NCBI GenBank assembly: GCA_032718475.1
Contig: JAUCBJ010001380.1
Span: 1 to 64,000 of the forward strand
Source of the DNA: Nemertoderma westbladi
Taxonomy: Eukaryota > Xenacoelomorpha > Nemertodermatida > Nemertodermatidae
Reading direction: 5' to 3'
DNA: 64,000 nucleotides
The position numbers and the translations under genes were made by a program. Position 1 is the stretch's first letter. Each line of letters opens with the position of its first letter. Shown piece by piece: positions 1 through 8,975 of this stretch. The notes under the pieces were generated by a model. It saw only the letters and a list, made by a program, of their open reading frames with translations. It ran no database searches and was not told the DNA's origin.

Positions 1-405
1 TGCGTGGACTCGCCAGGCCTCTCGCCACCGACAGAACGAGGTGAAGTCGACATCGCTATCGATTTTCTCGAGATCGCGGATATCGATAACGCAGCGTTGT
101 GGTTGACGTGTCAGTGCGGGTTGTATCGGACCGGCCCCGCCGGGATTGGTCACACCCGCGCCCGATTGGAGTGCGCCCATCAGTTGCGCGATCTGCGCAT
201 TGGCCTCGGCGCGCTCACGTGCTGCACTGTCCTGCTGGTGTATCAGCATTTGAGTTAGTTTATCGAGGCGAGCGTCTGCGGCCGCCTCGCGTTGAGTGGC
301 GTCAATGTCGCGTTTTGCCAACTCCTGACGCAAGTGGTTGAGAACGTCGATGGCGGGTTCAGTGTCGTCCGAGCCCTGTTCGGAGGGAGTTCTGTGGTCA
401 GCCAT
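1..405 (-). CDS. Gag-like protein of an LTR retrotransposon, N-terminal part, runs off left edge
   Basis: Reading the minus strand from the ATG at 405 gives 135 codons with no stop up to base 1, so the ORF continues outside the window. The N-terminus is acidic and glutamine/alanine-rich (begins MADHRTPSEQGSDD), has a helical stretch with the heptad-like QREAAADARLDKLTQMLIHQ, and near the edge shows FTSFCRWREAWRVHA. A short aromatic 'F..W...W' segment of this kind is typical of the start of the Gag domain in Ty3/Gypsy-like elements. The assignment rests mostly on position: the ORF begins 106 bp downstream (on the minus strand) of a candidate primer-binding site and LTR at 511-906. Gag would form the particle that packages the element RNA. 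Protease, reverse transcriptase and integrase are not in view, so the superfamily is not proven. Confidence 0.6.
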   Translation of the reverse strand, partial: MADHRTPSEQGSDDTEPAIDVLNHLRQELAKRDIDATQREAAADARLDKLTQMLIHQQDSAARERAEANAQIAQLMGALQSGAGVTNPGGAGPIQPALTRQPQRCVIDIRDLEKIDSDVDFTSFCRWREAWRVHA

Positions 406-510
406 CAGTTCGCTTCTGCGTTACTCGGGGTTTGGGGTTATGCAGACAGGAGTACCGGTAGGTCCGTAGGTTTAGGATTGCGTGGTGGTTTCAGTTCACC
501 AACACAAACA

Positions 511-521
511 CAACTGCGCCA
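511..521 (-). promoter_or_regulatory. Candidate primer-binding site of the LTR retrotransposon
   Basis: On the minus strand this reads TGGCGCAGTTG and directly abuts the LTR end at 522. A TGGCGCAGT-type site just inside the 5' LTR is known from Drosophila 17.6/297-type elements, where it is complementary to the 3' end of a serine tRNA. The match here is by position and first nine bases; the tRNA identity is inferred. Confidence 0.55.
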
Positions 522-906
522 TGTATGGAGGTCACAACTAACTGTGGAGCCGGAATAATGTCGGGCGTATAATACACAGGTAGTGACCGCACAAGTACAA
601 ACAACAACAATGCTGTGCTGGGCCGTCTGTCTGGCAGTGCGCCCAAAGGCTGGAGACCTAACTACAACAGCAGTACTGTACTACTGGGCTAGCTAACTGC
701 TGTCTATTGGTCGGTGGTATCCTGAGTCTGTGTCAGGGCGTAGTCTCTGAATCCTGGTGAGTCATCCCTACAGTACCGCAGTCCCTGAGTATCTGCTGGC
801 ATATGGGGCGAGCCATGTAGTGTGGCGAGTTTGTATCACTACAATAGGGGGGTGAGGCAAGCCTCTTGTCTTGTATGCCTAACTTTATGCCACACTATAC
901 CATACA
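522..906 (-). mobile_element. 5' LTR of a minus-strand LTR retrotransposon
   Basis: The 385-bp segment starts TGTATGG and ends CCATACA, a perfect 7-bp terminal inverted repeat with canonical TG...CA ends. On its inner (left) side lie the primer-binding site and the Gag ORF, so this is the 5' LTR of an element transcribed leftwards. The flanking host 5-mer at 907-911 is CAAAC; the matching target-site copy and 3' LTR should lie left of the window. Around 802-827 the LTR carries a GGGGCGAGCC motif resembling the ends of the TIR elements at 59505 and 60618; that may be chance or an old nested fragment. Confidence 0.65.
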
Positions 907-1124
907 CAAACCTCACTTAATAAGCGATAGCCTCCCATATAAATTTCAATTATTAACATTAATCTTTAAACATTAAATTTGAACTCTATTAATAATGTTC
1001 CATCTTCTGATATATATTTACTGAGATTTATATTTGTAAGTGAATCCCTAGCTAAACAAACTTAAAATTTTGAAAAAATATAGCTGTAGACATTTAAAAA
1101 CATAATACAGTTTTCTTTCATAAA

Positions 1125-1373
1125 ATGCCTAGTTATGAAAAATGCATGGTTTGTGATAAAGAAATGAGACGAGACAATATATCCCGCCATATGAGTATAC
1201 ATAGAAAGGGAGGTGTAATGGAACCTTCACCAAAGAAATTAAAAAATAATGATGATATTTTTAGTGAAGAAGAGAACAAAAAAAGAGTTGAGAGTGACTT
1301 TCTAGAGATAAAACAAATGATGAAACATAAATTCGAGAAAGGAGAGAGTAGGAGAAATGTAGTAGGAGAGTAG
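1125..1373 (+). CDS. Small single C2H2 zinc-finger protein, unknown role
   Basis: An 82-residue ORF starts with ATG at 1125 after an AT-rich leader. Residues 7-26 contain one C-x2-C...H-x3-H pattern (CMVCDKEMRRDNISRHMSIH), that is, a single classical C2H2 finger, followed by a lysine-rich segment (KKLKNN, NKKRVESDF) and a basic, charged tail. One finger plus a basic tail could bind nucleic acid, but a lone finger is rarely enough for sequence-specific binding. The last codons run into an 81-bp tandem repeat. No host gene family is recognised; it may be a fragment of a transposon- or virus-derived ORF, or the first part of a longer spliced gene continuing into 1774-2346. Confidence concerns the finger, not the existence of a functional gene. 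Confidence 0.35.
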   Translation: MPSYEKCMVCDKEMRRDNISRHMSIHRKGGVMEPSPKKLKNNDDIFSEEENKKRVESDFLEIKQMMKHKFEKGESRRNVVGE

Positions 1374-1704
1374 AGGGTATGGTATGTAGGTATACCATAG
1401 AAGTAGTAGCAGAGGGGTTGTGGGCACCGAAAGCGCCACGTAATAAGAGAGTAGAGGGTATGGTATTTAGGTATAACATAGAAGTAGTAGCAGAGGGGTT
1501 GTGGGCACCGAAAGCGCCACGTAATAAGAGAGTAGAGGGTATGGTATGTAGGTATACCATAGAAGTAGTAGAAGAGGGGTTGTAGGCACCGAGAGCACCA
1601 CGTAGTAAGAGAGTAAAGGGTATGGTATGTAGGCATACCATAGTAGTAGCAGGGTACATAGTACCGTAGAAGTTGTGGGCACTGAGGGCACCACGTAGAA
1701 AGGT
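1371..1704. repeat. 81-bp minisatellite, about 4 copies
   Basis: Four successive units begin with (A/G)AGGGTATGGTAT at about 1373, 1454, 1535 and 1616 and each contains an imperfect palindrome GGTATACCATA and the block GGGCACCG(A/G)(A/G)AGC. The fourth copy is more diverged. It sits between two unrecognised ORFs. Confidence 0.8.
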
Positions 1705-1773
1705 AGATAGGATAATAGCACAGACAGGGGGGAACATAGGAAAAATAAAATAAAACTAAAGAAAATTGGCACT

Positions 1774-2346
1774 TTGGGGGTTGTAGAGAACACAGGACAT
1801 TGTGGAGCAGTGGCAATGGGCCAGCTCATGGGGCTTGTCTGCCACAAGCCGATGGACTGGGGCAAGTTCCAGGAGGAGCACGAAGCGGGCACAGGACATT
1901 GTGGAGCAGTGGCGATGGGCCAGCTCATGGGGCTTGTCTGCCACAAGCCGATGGACTGGGGTAAGTTCCGAGAGGAGTACGGAGCGGAACTGGCGAACTC
2001 GCTGAAATGGGGAGCGAGGCCAGGGAAACAGGAGGTATATCAGTCCCGAAGGGGAGCGATAAAGATATATCAGAAGAGATATATCTTACAGGAGGATTGG
2101 ATAATGATAGGTTTATTAAACCTATTCATGGCCGTGGATATCGGAAGAGAGCCAACGGCGTTTCTGCTATCAGGAGCACCTCTAAATCACAGGAGAGCCT
2201 TTAAGGTGGTCTTTGAGGGTCTTGTAGACCACCCGCGGCTGAAGGGCGAGTCGGTGTATTACGATAGCCGACACCTAGTGGACAGAGAGGTGGAAGAAGT
2301 TGGTAGCATATTTGAGGGCCTATGGGGATTTCCTCAGGGGAGTTGA
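1774..2346 (+). CDS. ORF of unknown function with a 33-residue internal duplication
   Basis: About 190 codons are open; no ATG starts the frame at 1774 (TTG), so the real beginning is either an internal ATG (1816) or an upstream exon. A 99-bp segment is repeated head to tail (1792-1890 and 1891-1989): each copy encodes TGHCGAVAMGQLMGLVCHKP followed by MDWGKF. The C-terminal half is non-repetitive (for example LNHRRAFKVVFEGLVDHP, VYYDSRHLVDREVEEVGSIF) and reads like ordinary globular protein rather than noise. No family is recognised. The near-perfect duplication suggests recent change, perhaps in a mobile-element ORF; the neighbouring C2H2 ORF and LTR debris point the same way. Confidence 0.3.
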   Translation: MGVVENTGHCGAVAMGQLMGLVCHKPMDWGKFQEEHEAGTGHCGAVAMGQLMGLVCHKPMDWGKFREEYGAELANSLKWGARPGKQEVYQSRRGAIKIYQKRYILQEDWIMIGLLNLFMAVDIGREPTAFLLSGAPLNHRRAFKVVFEGLVDHPRLKGESVYYDSRHLVDREVEEVGSIFEGLWGFPQGS

Positions 2347-3062
2347 CAAGGATACCAAAAGGACACCTACCATCGATCTGGAAGGCAAATACAAACTCCT
2401 AAGTGCAAATAATTAAGTGCAATTAGTATGTATGTATGTAGATAATTAATCAATATAAATATATAACCAATGTAAGTACTATAGTCAGTCATATATACAA
2501 CCTTTTTCCAATTAGCTACTGCGACTGGGGACCAATTGACTATGACAGGAGGACGAGGCATTAGACGGATCCCATTTCTCAAGTGTGGCCACACTAATGA
2601 GAATGTGGGAGCCTGACAGGAGGGGATGGAGAACCAAATGAATATCGGTTGAGTACAGGGGAATCGGGGGAAGTATGGAGAGGAAGTGTTGACATGCGTG
2701 AGGAAGTGAAAGGAGTGCAATTCAAGTGTGGGGAGCAGTGAGAGAGGAAGAGTCCAAAGGGACTGGAGAGAGAATAAGGGACAACGAGGTCCGTGAGAGA
2801 ATAGAGTGAGGTTGAAGAAAATTGTGTGTGTGGAGAGAGAGCACAATTGTCTCAAACAGAGACACCAGATACCTTGGTGCGACATAGCTTGCGATTGCAC
2901 CAAGGAGGGGTAGTAATAACACACCCAGGGGGGGCGGTCAGGAAAGCCGACCCCGAGAAAAGAACTCCACCCCACACCCAGTATTAGGTTGGGTTCCAGC
3001 GGAATTGAAGCGCACTTAAGATTGATGCTATCTTCTCACCGGGAAGATATGATGGGGGGGAG
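2347..3062. other. Intergenic, purine-rich
   Basis: No gene recognised. The plus strand from 2540 to 3060 is G/A-rich, which leaves a long stop-free frame on the minus strand (2367-2975), but its translation has no recognisable domain. A TATGTATG microsatellite lies near 2430. Confidence 0.5.
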
Positions 3063-3724
3063 TGTAAGCAGATTCAATTCCCTTGCATTATCCACCCGAA
3101 AATGGGACCAGTGGCATTTTACCAATATAGTTGGTGATACGAGATTACCAATAATAATCTCGCCTCATAACCAACTTTGGGGGGGGGGCGACACAAGCCC
3201 TAAAGCCACAGAGAGAGGTGAGAGGTCAAACCACCTCGGAGGGAGAACACAGCTAGTAAAGGCTAGCGGCGGGGGGAAACACTCACAGGGAGTGCCAAAG
3301 TGACAATTAGTATATAAGCCAATAGCGGGCAGGTGAGCACGTGAACAGAGACAGGAAAGCATCCATTGGGTACAGAAGGCCAAGTAGAGTAAGAGGTGAA
3401 ACCAATATCTGTGTGTATCAATCATATAGTTATTCTGTATTACTGATTTACCGGTCAGTTCGTAAATCACAGAGTTGCAGACCGGTTATAGTTTTTGACC
3501 GTCGGCACGTTATCGCATATTATTCTATCTGCTGTTGTTCTGTATTGCGATATCAATCACATACTAATTCTGTGCTATTATCATTTGGAACATTAACATT
3601 GAGAAACACAAACTCTGTTATTTTTCCCCAAGGGCCTTCGGCCAAAAGGACACTAGCTTGGCAGCCCAGCAGTACAGTGACGCGTACTAAACCTTACCCA
3701 GTTGGGATCTACGTTCCCGTCACA
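3063..3724 (+). mobile_element. LTR (662 bp) of an LTR retrotransposon family also present at 17598
   Basis: It starts TGTAAGCAGATTC and ends CCCGTCACA. Three blocks match the solo LTR at 17598-18165: the start (GAAAATGGG...AGTGGC and a TTTACCAA(T)ATAG block), a TATA box (TATATAA at 3311-3317, against ATATATAACC in the solo copy), and the 3' end (GCGTAYTAAACC ... CGGGAT ... CCCGTCACA). The bases flanking it (GGGAG left, GTCAA right) are not a duplication, so it is not a simple solo LTR. Bases 3406-3724 align without gaps to 4203-4521, which makes this the upstream member of an LTR pair. Confidence 0.7.
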
Positions 3725-3773
3725 GTCAAAAACTGCCGCCTATAACAAACTGTGACCACAACGAATACCAAAG

Positions 3774-4067
3774 ATGAGTGAAGGAAGAACACCCCGACAA
3801 TCAGAGGGAGAAAGAACACCGCCGCGGACCCCAGACGACACCAACCAAACGATCCGAGAGGCCGCAACGAGACGATATTGGCCTGCCACGCCGGATTCGC
3901 CAACGAGGGACAATCCGACTACCCAAGCGGAGGGCGGCCGTCAACTACGAGGGAAAGAGAAAGAGGAGCCGACGCACGGCGGCGGTCGGAGTACCGAAGT
4001 TGCCGGCCAGCCAAAGGCCGAGGGCGACGGACGGCGATGGTGGGGCCGCCGGTGCGACGCCGGATGA
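3774..4067 (+). CDS. Short basic, proline/arginine-rich ORF between two LTR copies, possible Gag remnant
   Basis: The 97-codon ORF begins with ATG at 3774, 50 bp past the end of the upstream LTR, where the first ORF of an LTR element is expected. It encodes a low-complexity polar protein (begins MSEGRTPRQSEGERTPPRTP) rich in R, P, T, E and G, with no zinc knuckle or protease motif. The region is also open in a second frame because of its GC-rich, purine-rich composition, so coding status is uncertain. The internal region is cut short by the second LTR fragment at 4203. Confidence 0.3.
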   Translation: MSEGRTPRQSEGERTPPRTPDDTNQTIREAATRRYWPATPDSPTRDNPTTQAEGGRQLRGKEKEEPTHGGGRSTEVAGQPKAEGDGRRWWGRRCDAG

Positions 4068-4202
4068 GGAGGGAAGGTAGAGTCAATGAGGAGGACGTTG
4101 GGACGAGTGATCGCCTATGACGGGCGTATAATGCCAGAAAGAAACTACTCAAAGAGGCTAAGGAGGGGAGAAAGGTAGACCAGCCTAAACTATACCAGAG
4201 GC

Positions 4203-4521
4203 TATCTGTGTGTAGCAATCATATAGTTATTCTGTATTACTGATTTACCGGTCAGTTCATTAATCACAGAGTTGCAGACCAGTTATAGTTTTTGACCGTC
4301 ACCACATTATCACATATTATTCTATCTGCTGTTGTTCTGTATTGCGATATCAATCAAATACTAATTCTGTGCTATTATCATTTGGAACATTAACATTGAG
4401 AAACACAAACTCTGTTATTTTTCCCGAACGGCCTTCGGCCAAAAGGACACTAGCTCGGCAGCCCAGCAGAACGGTGATGCGTACTAAACCTTACCCGGTC
4501 GGGATCTACGATCCCGTCACA
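4203..4521 (+). mobile_element. Truncated second LTR copy (3' half only)
   Basis: This 319-bp stretch aligns without gaps to 3406-3724, with a scatter of substitutions, and ends at the same CCCGTCACA terminus. The U3 half (about 340 bp) of the LTR is missing. With 3063-3724 it brackets only about 480 bp of internal sequence, so most of the element was lost by deletion. The bases after it (GTAAA) do not match those before the upstream LTR (GGGAG). Confidence 0.7.
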
Positions 4522-5444
4522 GTAAATGACGGGAATTCTACCATTTCTTGTATGTAGCTAGAGGTGAGGTTATGGTGAGTTTTGTACATAATGGTTGCCA
4601 GGTGTTGTTTAATTCGTAGTTTGACGGGTAACCAGTTAATTGCACGGAAATGAGAATTGTCGATGTGGGAGGGGCTGTCCACTCCTAGGCAATACCGGAT
4701 CCGGATACATTTACGTTGTAGGGCCTCCAGTTTGTTTCTCCAGTTATGTTGTTTCTTCAGTTATGTTCTGGAACATTTTCTATACGAATAGTAATAAGAA
4801 CTAGCTACTACAAAATATTTATAGAGAGAAGTAGGAATGTAGGATGTCGGAACCAGCTGACCAGTGTTGAAATTACTAGCTAAACCTATCTAAAACACTA
4901 GCTACCATAAAATTTAGTATCTTGCTTAATGAAGAGACTTTAATTACGTCCGTTGACTAAATTGCAGCAAATGACAATTTATAGAACTCTCCCCATATCA
5001 AAATATTAAAATAGTGTAAAAAAAACTGGCCTTTTTTTTAAGGCCAAATCGACAACATGTTAGGCCATATGGTTGTGCACCTTTTTATTATTATTATTAC
5101 TGTATTATATTACTGTATTCTGGTATTATTTAGATGTAGGAAACATAGCAAATAGGAAACACAGCACAAAGCAAATAAAACATTGATATTAAATATCTAT
5201 TTAAAATTACACGACACAGATTACTGATTGGCTTGGCTTACATTGTACATGTGACCGTTTGCCGTTTGAGTGAACAGTAAAAATGTAATTAAAGTACAAA
5301 ATCAAATGTACAAATTACAATTACATAGGCCTACCACATACGGCATACTTACATCTGTACATACGGTCAGACGGTTAAATTTAATATATAGGCAGATAAG
5401 GGTCTAAGATCTAAAATCAACAGACTGACAGATAATCAACAGAC
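4522..5444. other. Intergenic, AT-rich
   Basis: No gene seen. Contains short poly(A)/poly(T) runs near 5020-5040 and an ATT microsatellite near 5085-5100. Confidence 0.5.
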
Positions 5445-5864
5445 TATGGTGGCCCTGAGCGGCCAAAAGTTTGTTTTTTGTAATCTTTTTTTTTTGTTCA
5501 CCCGACTTTTGTAAACTCGTTCGAACGACTTTACAAAACTCGGGAAAACAAATCGTTCACGACTTTTGAAACTCTTGGCTGGAGTGGTTTCTAGAGACAA
5601 CCACTCCAGCCAATCTAGATTTGTTTCCCCGACTTTTGTAAACTCGTTCGAACGACTTTGCAAAACTCAGGGTTTGGAACCACCCGCAAACTCGTTCGAA
5701 CGACTACAAACTGATTGATGTTTGTTGGTATAGAAACCACTCCAGCCAATTAGATTTGTTTTCCCGAGTTTTGTATAGTCGTTCGAACGAGTTTACAAAA
5801 GTCGGGTGAACAAAAAAAAAAAAGATTACAAAAAACAAACTTTTGGCCGCTCAGGGCCACCATA
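5445..5864. mobile_element. Foldback MITE with long terminal inverted repeats and TTCGAA palindromes
   Basis: The ends are inverted copies: TATGGTGGCCCTGAGCGGCC at 5445-5464 is answered by its reverse complement at 5845-5864, and the inversion continues inward through the AAAAGTTTGTTTTTTGTAATC block and a poly(T)/poly(A) run, giving arms of roughly 100 bp. Inside are four copies of the palindrome CGTTCGAACG, each flanked by ACTCG or AGTCG, and two copies of AACCACTCCAGCCAAT. The flank AACAGAC occurs on both sides (5438-5444 and 5864-5870), a possible 7-bp target duplication; a TA duplication (5445-5446 and 5863-5864) is equally compatible and would suggest a Tc1/mariner-type origin. No transposase ORF. 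It lies 180 bp upstream of the SCO gene. Confidence 0.8.
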
Positions 5865-6044
5865 ACAGACAGACAGATTCTGTTGAACTGTAGATGTAGA
5901 AGCCTAGTCCCACCTGTAGCTGTATAGGTTTAGCTGTTTAGCGCATTTATAATTTATACGAAGAATCTGACCTGGTATTACCAGGCTAGGCCTACCTACC
6001 TACTGACCTATACGGGTACCGGTACCAGCTGAATCAGTACCGCT

Positions 6045-7064
6045 ATGTATGTCGTTAATATTTCGTTATTATTGTTACGGAGGCAAGGGAATATCAGCAG
6101 TTTATGTGCGAGACACGATAAACCAATAGGATCTTCAATCAATAGGAACGTGCAAGGTCGTTGGTGCAATGGTTCCGGAATTATTGGGAACCACTACCGG
6201 TCAACTGTTTCCGAAAATCCCTACCGGTACCCCCTGCTCCTGCCACCTGCGCACACATATTGTATGCTCTACAAGCAATCTATTGGTTATACTAAACGAA
6301 CACTCACCACATCCCCTCCCGCACTCGCTTACAATAAACCCATCGACGGTAAAACGGAAGTTAAGAGAGCAGAAACTCCGGTTTACCGAGCCGTTATTTA
6401 CGCGATTATTAGCGGCCTGGTCGGGTTGGCTGTGGGTCAGTACTGTATGAAAGTGGTTGCTCGTTACAGAATGCGTAGGAAGGCCAGACAGAGCGGCAAA
6501 GTTTATGGTAAACCAGATGTTGGCGGCGACTTCGAGTTGATGGATCACCATGGCAACCAGAAGACCAACCGAGACCTCCTGGGGAAATGGTTACTCATAT
6601 ACTTCGGATTCACTCACTGTCCGGATGTTTGTCCGGAGGAGTTAGAGAAAATATCGGAATGTTTGAACAGCCTAAAAGCTAAAGATTCTGAGCGCTACAG
6701 ACTAATTGAGACAATGTTCGTTACAATAGACCCGTTGCGAGACAACCTGGCGGCTATAGGCGCCTATGTAAAGGACTACCACCCGGATATAGTGGGATAT
6801 ACGGGGACCCCGGATCAGATAAAGACCGTATCGAAGGCGTATAAAGTGTTTATAAGCGAAGGGCCCCGGGATGATAGAGGAGACTATATAGTAGACCACA
6901 CTATAGTGACCTACCTTATGGGGCCTACAGGGGAGTTCATTACTTTCTTTAATAAACAACACGACGCCGAAACTATGACTAATAAAATATTTGAACTTAT
7001 GAATAATTACAAAGTTCCAGAGAGCCTCGATTCTAAACTCGCGAATCCCAATGTTGTTATGTAG
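6045..7064 (+). CDS. SCO1: SCO1/SCO2-type copper chaperone for cytochrome c oxidase, intronless
   Basis: This 339-residue protein has the full SCO layout. Residues 1-90 are basic and hydroxyl-rich, fitting a mitochondrial presequence. A single membrane span lies at about 115-135, anchoring the protein in the inner membrane with its C-terminal thioredoxin-like domain (from about 158) in the intermembrane space. The copper ligands of the family are present: C192 and C196 in GFTHCPDVCPEE, and H285 in VDHT. SCO proteins pass copper to the CuA site of cytochrome c oxidase subunit II. The conserved FVTIDPLRD and DIVGYTGT segments are intact. Length is close to the usual 270-310 plus a long presequence. 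The ATG at 6045 is the first in frame. No intron interrupts it, which could mean a retrocopy or a single-exon SCO2-like gene; SCO1 versus SCO2 cannot be decided here. Confidence 0.93.
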   Translation: MYVVNISLLLLRRQGNISSLCARHDKPIGSSINRNVQGRWCNGSGIIGNHYRSTVSENPYRYPLLLPPAHTYCMLYKQSIGYTKRTLTTSPPALAYNKPIDGKTEVKRAETPVYRAVIYAIISGLVGLAVGQYCMKVVARYRMRRKARQSGKVYGKPDVGGDFELMDHHGNQKTNRDLLGKWLLIYFGFTHCPDVCPEELEKISECLNSLKAKDSERYRLIETMFVTIDPLRDNLAAIGAYVKDYHPDIVGYTGTPDQIKTVSKAYKVFISEGPRDDRGDYIVDHTIVTYLMGPTGEFITFFNKQHDAETMTNKIFELMNNYKVPESLDSKLANPNVVM

Positions 7065-7477
7065 AATGTTTGTAGGCAGTATGAGAGTTTGAATAGACAA
7101 TGATATTATATTAATAATGTTATCCTATTATCATTTATTTCCATCATCTTTAGTTTCTATTTCTCTATATTAATGGCAACGCAAAATATATAATTAAATT
7201 CCAACACGCATCTGTAAATATCATATCTCGTATGATTGATATAAGAGGGGGGGGGGGGGGGGGGGGGTCCAAAGTAGGCTTTATAAGGATGCTAAGGATA
7301 TATATATAGTAATCTAAGGCAGTATAATGTAAATAATTAGTTATATTCGCCCCCACACTGCCCCTTGGGCACAGCACATTGAGTAGGTAGTTATAGACGC
7401 TATAATTTCCAGACTATTTTCTTTTTTGTAAATTTTTGCTCTTCAAAATTTGAGAAAGTAAGCCAATCATTTCTGTA
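7065..7477. other. SCO 3' flank with a 21-bp poly(G) tract
   Basis: AT-rich 3' flank. A possible poly(A) signal ATTAAA occurs near 7193. A run of 21 consecutive G lies at 7247-7267, then AT-rich sequence with a TATATATA stretch. No gene seen. Confidence 0.6.
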
Positions 7478-8975
7478 TCTACCGTATTCTCACTAGGTGC
7501 TTAACTGTTCTCTACAGTATTCTCACTAGGTGCTTGACTGTTCTCTGCAGTATTCTCACTAGGTGCTTGACTGTTATCTACCGTATTCTCACTAGGTGCT
7601 TGACTGTTATCTACAGTATTCTCACTAGGTGCTTGACTGTTATCTACCGTATTCTCACTAGGTGCTTGACTGTTATCTACCGTATTCTCACTAGGTGCTT
7701 CACTGTTATCTACCGTATTCTCACTAGGTGCTTGACTGTTATCTACCCTACCGTATTCTCACTAGGTGTTTGACTGTTATCTGCAGTATTCTCACTAGGT
7801 GCTTGACTGTTATCTACCGTATTCTCACTAGGTGCTTGACTGTTATCTACCGTATTCTCACTAGGTGCTTGACTGTTATCTACCGTATTCTCACTAGGTG
7901 CTTGACTGTTATCTACCGTATTCTCACTAGGTGCTTGACTGTTATCTACCGTATTCTCACTAGGTGCTTGACTGTTCATCATCTACAGTATTCTCACTAG
8001 GTGCTTGGCTGTTATCTACAGTATTCTCACTAGGTGCTTGACTATTATCTACCGTATTCTCACTATGTGCTTGACTGTTCTCTACAGTATTCTCATTAGG
8101 TGCTTGACTGTTCTCTACAGTATTCTCACTAGGTGCTTGACTTATCTACAGTATTCTCACTAGGTGCTTGACTTATCTACAGTATTCTCACTAGGCGCTT
8201 GACTGTTCTCTGCAGTATTTTTCACTAGGTGCTTGACTCTCATCTACCGCATTCTCACTAGGTGCTTGACTGTTCATAATCTGCAGTATTCTCACTAGGT
8301 GCTTGACTGTTATCTACAGTATTCTCACTATGTGCTTGACTGTTCTCCACAGTATTCTCACTAGGTGCTTGACTGTTATCTACAGTATTCTCACTAGGTG
8401 CTTGACTGTTACCTACATTATTCTCTCTATGTGCTTGACTGTTCTCTACAGTATTCTCACTAGGTGCTTGACTGTTCTCCACAGTATTCTCACTAGGTGC
8501 TTGACTGTTATCTACAGTATTCTCACTAGGTGCTTGACTGTTATCTACCGTATTCTCACTAGGTGCTTGACTGTTATCTACCGTATTCTCACTAGGTGCT
8601 TGACTGTTATCTACCGTATTCTCACTAGGTGCTTGACTGTTATCTACCGTATTCTCACTAGGTGCTTGACTGTTATCTACCGTATTCTCACTAGGTGCTT
8701 GACTGTTCATCATCTGCAGTATTCTCACTAGGTGCTTGACTGTTCATCATCTACAGTATTCTCACTAGGTGCTTGGCTGTTATCTACAGTATTCTCACTA
8801 GGTGCTTGACTATTATATACCATATTCTCACTAGGTGCTTGACTGTTTTCTACAGTATTCTCACTAGGTGCTTGACTGTTCTCTACAGTATTCTTACTAG
8901 ATGCTTGATTGTTTTCTACAGTATTCTCACTAGGTGCTTGACTGTTATCTACAGTATTCTCACTAAGTGCTTCAC
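7478..8975. repeat. 33-bp minisatellite, about 45 copies
   Basis: The unit is ATTCTCACTAGGTGCTTGAC followed by TGTTATCTACCGT. Variants are mostly at the last positions (CCG/CAG/GCAG, TTATC/TTCTC). Most copies are 33 bp, so on the minus strand one frame reads an 11-residue repeat NSQAPSENTVD and stays open for long stretches; however copies with 2-bp losses (about 8140-8175) and 4-bp gains (CATC inserted near 7980, 8275, 8710 and 8745) shift the frame. That argues against translation of the whole array. Confidence 0.95.

Noticed and set aside
2367-2975. Minus-strand ORF of 202 codons
   Set aside because: The opposite strand is purine-rich, which removes stops. No domain, no signal peptide pattern and unusual residue content.
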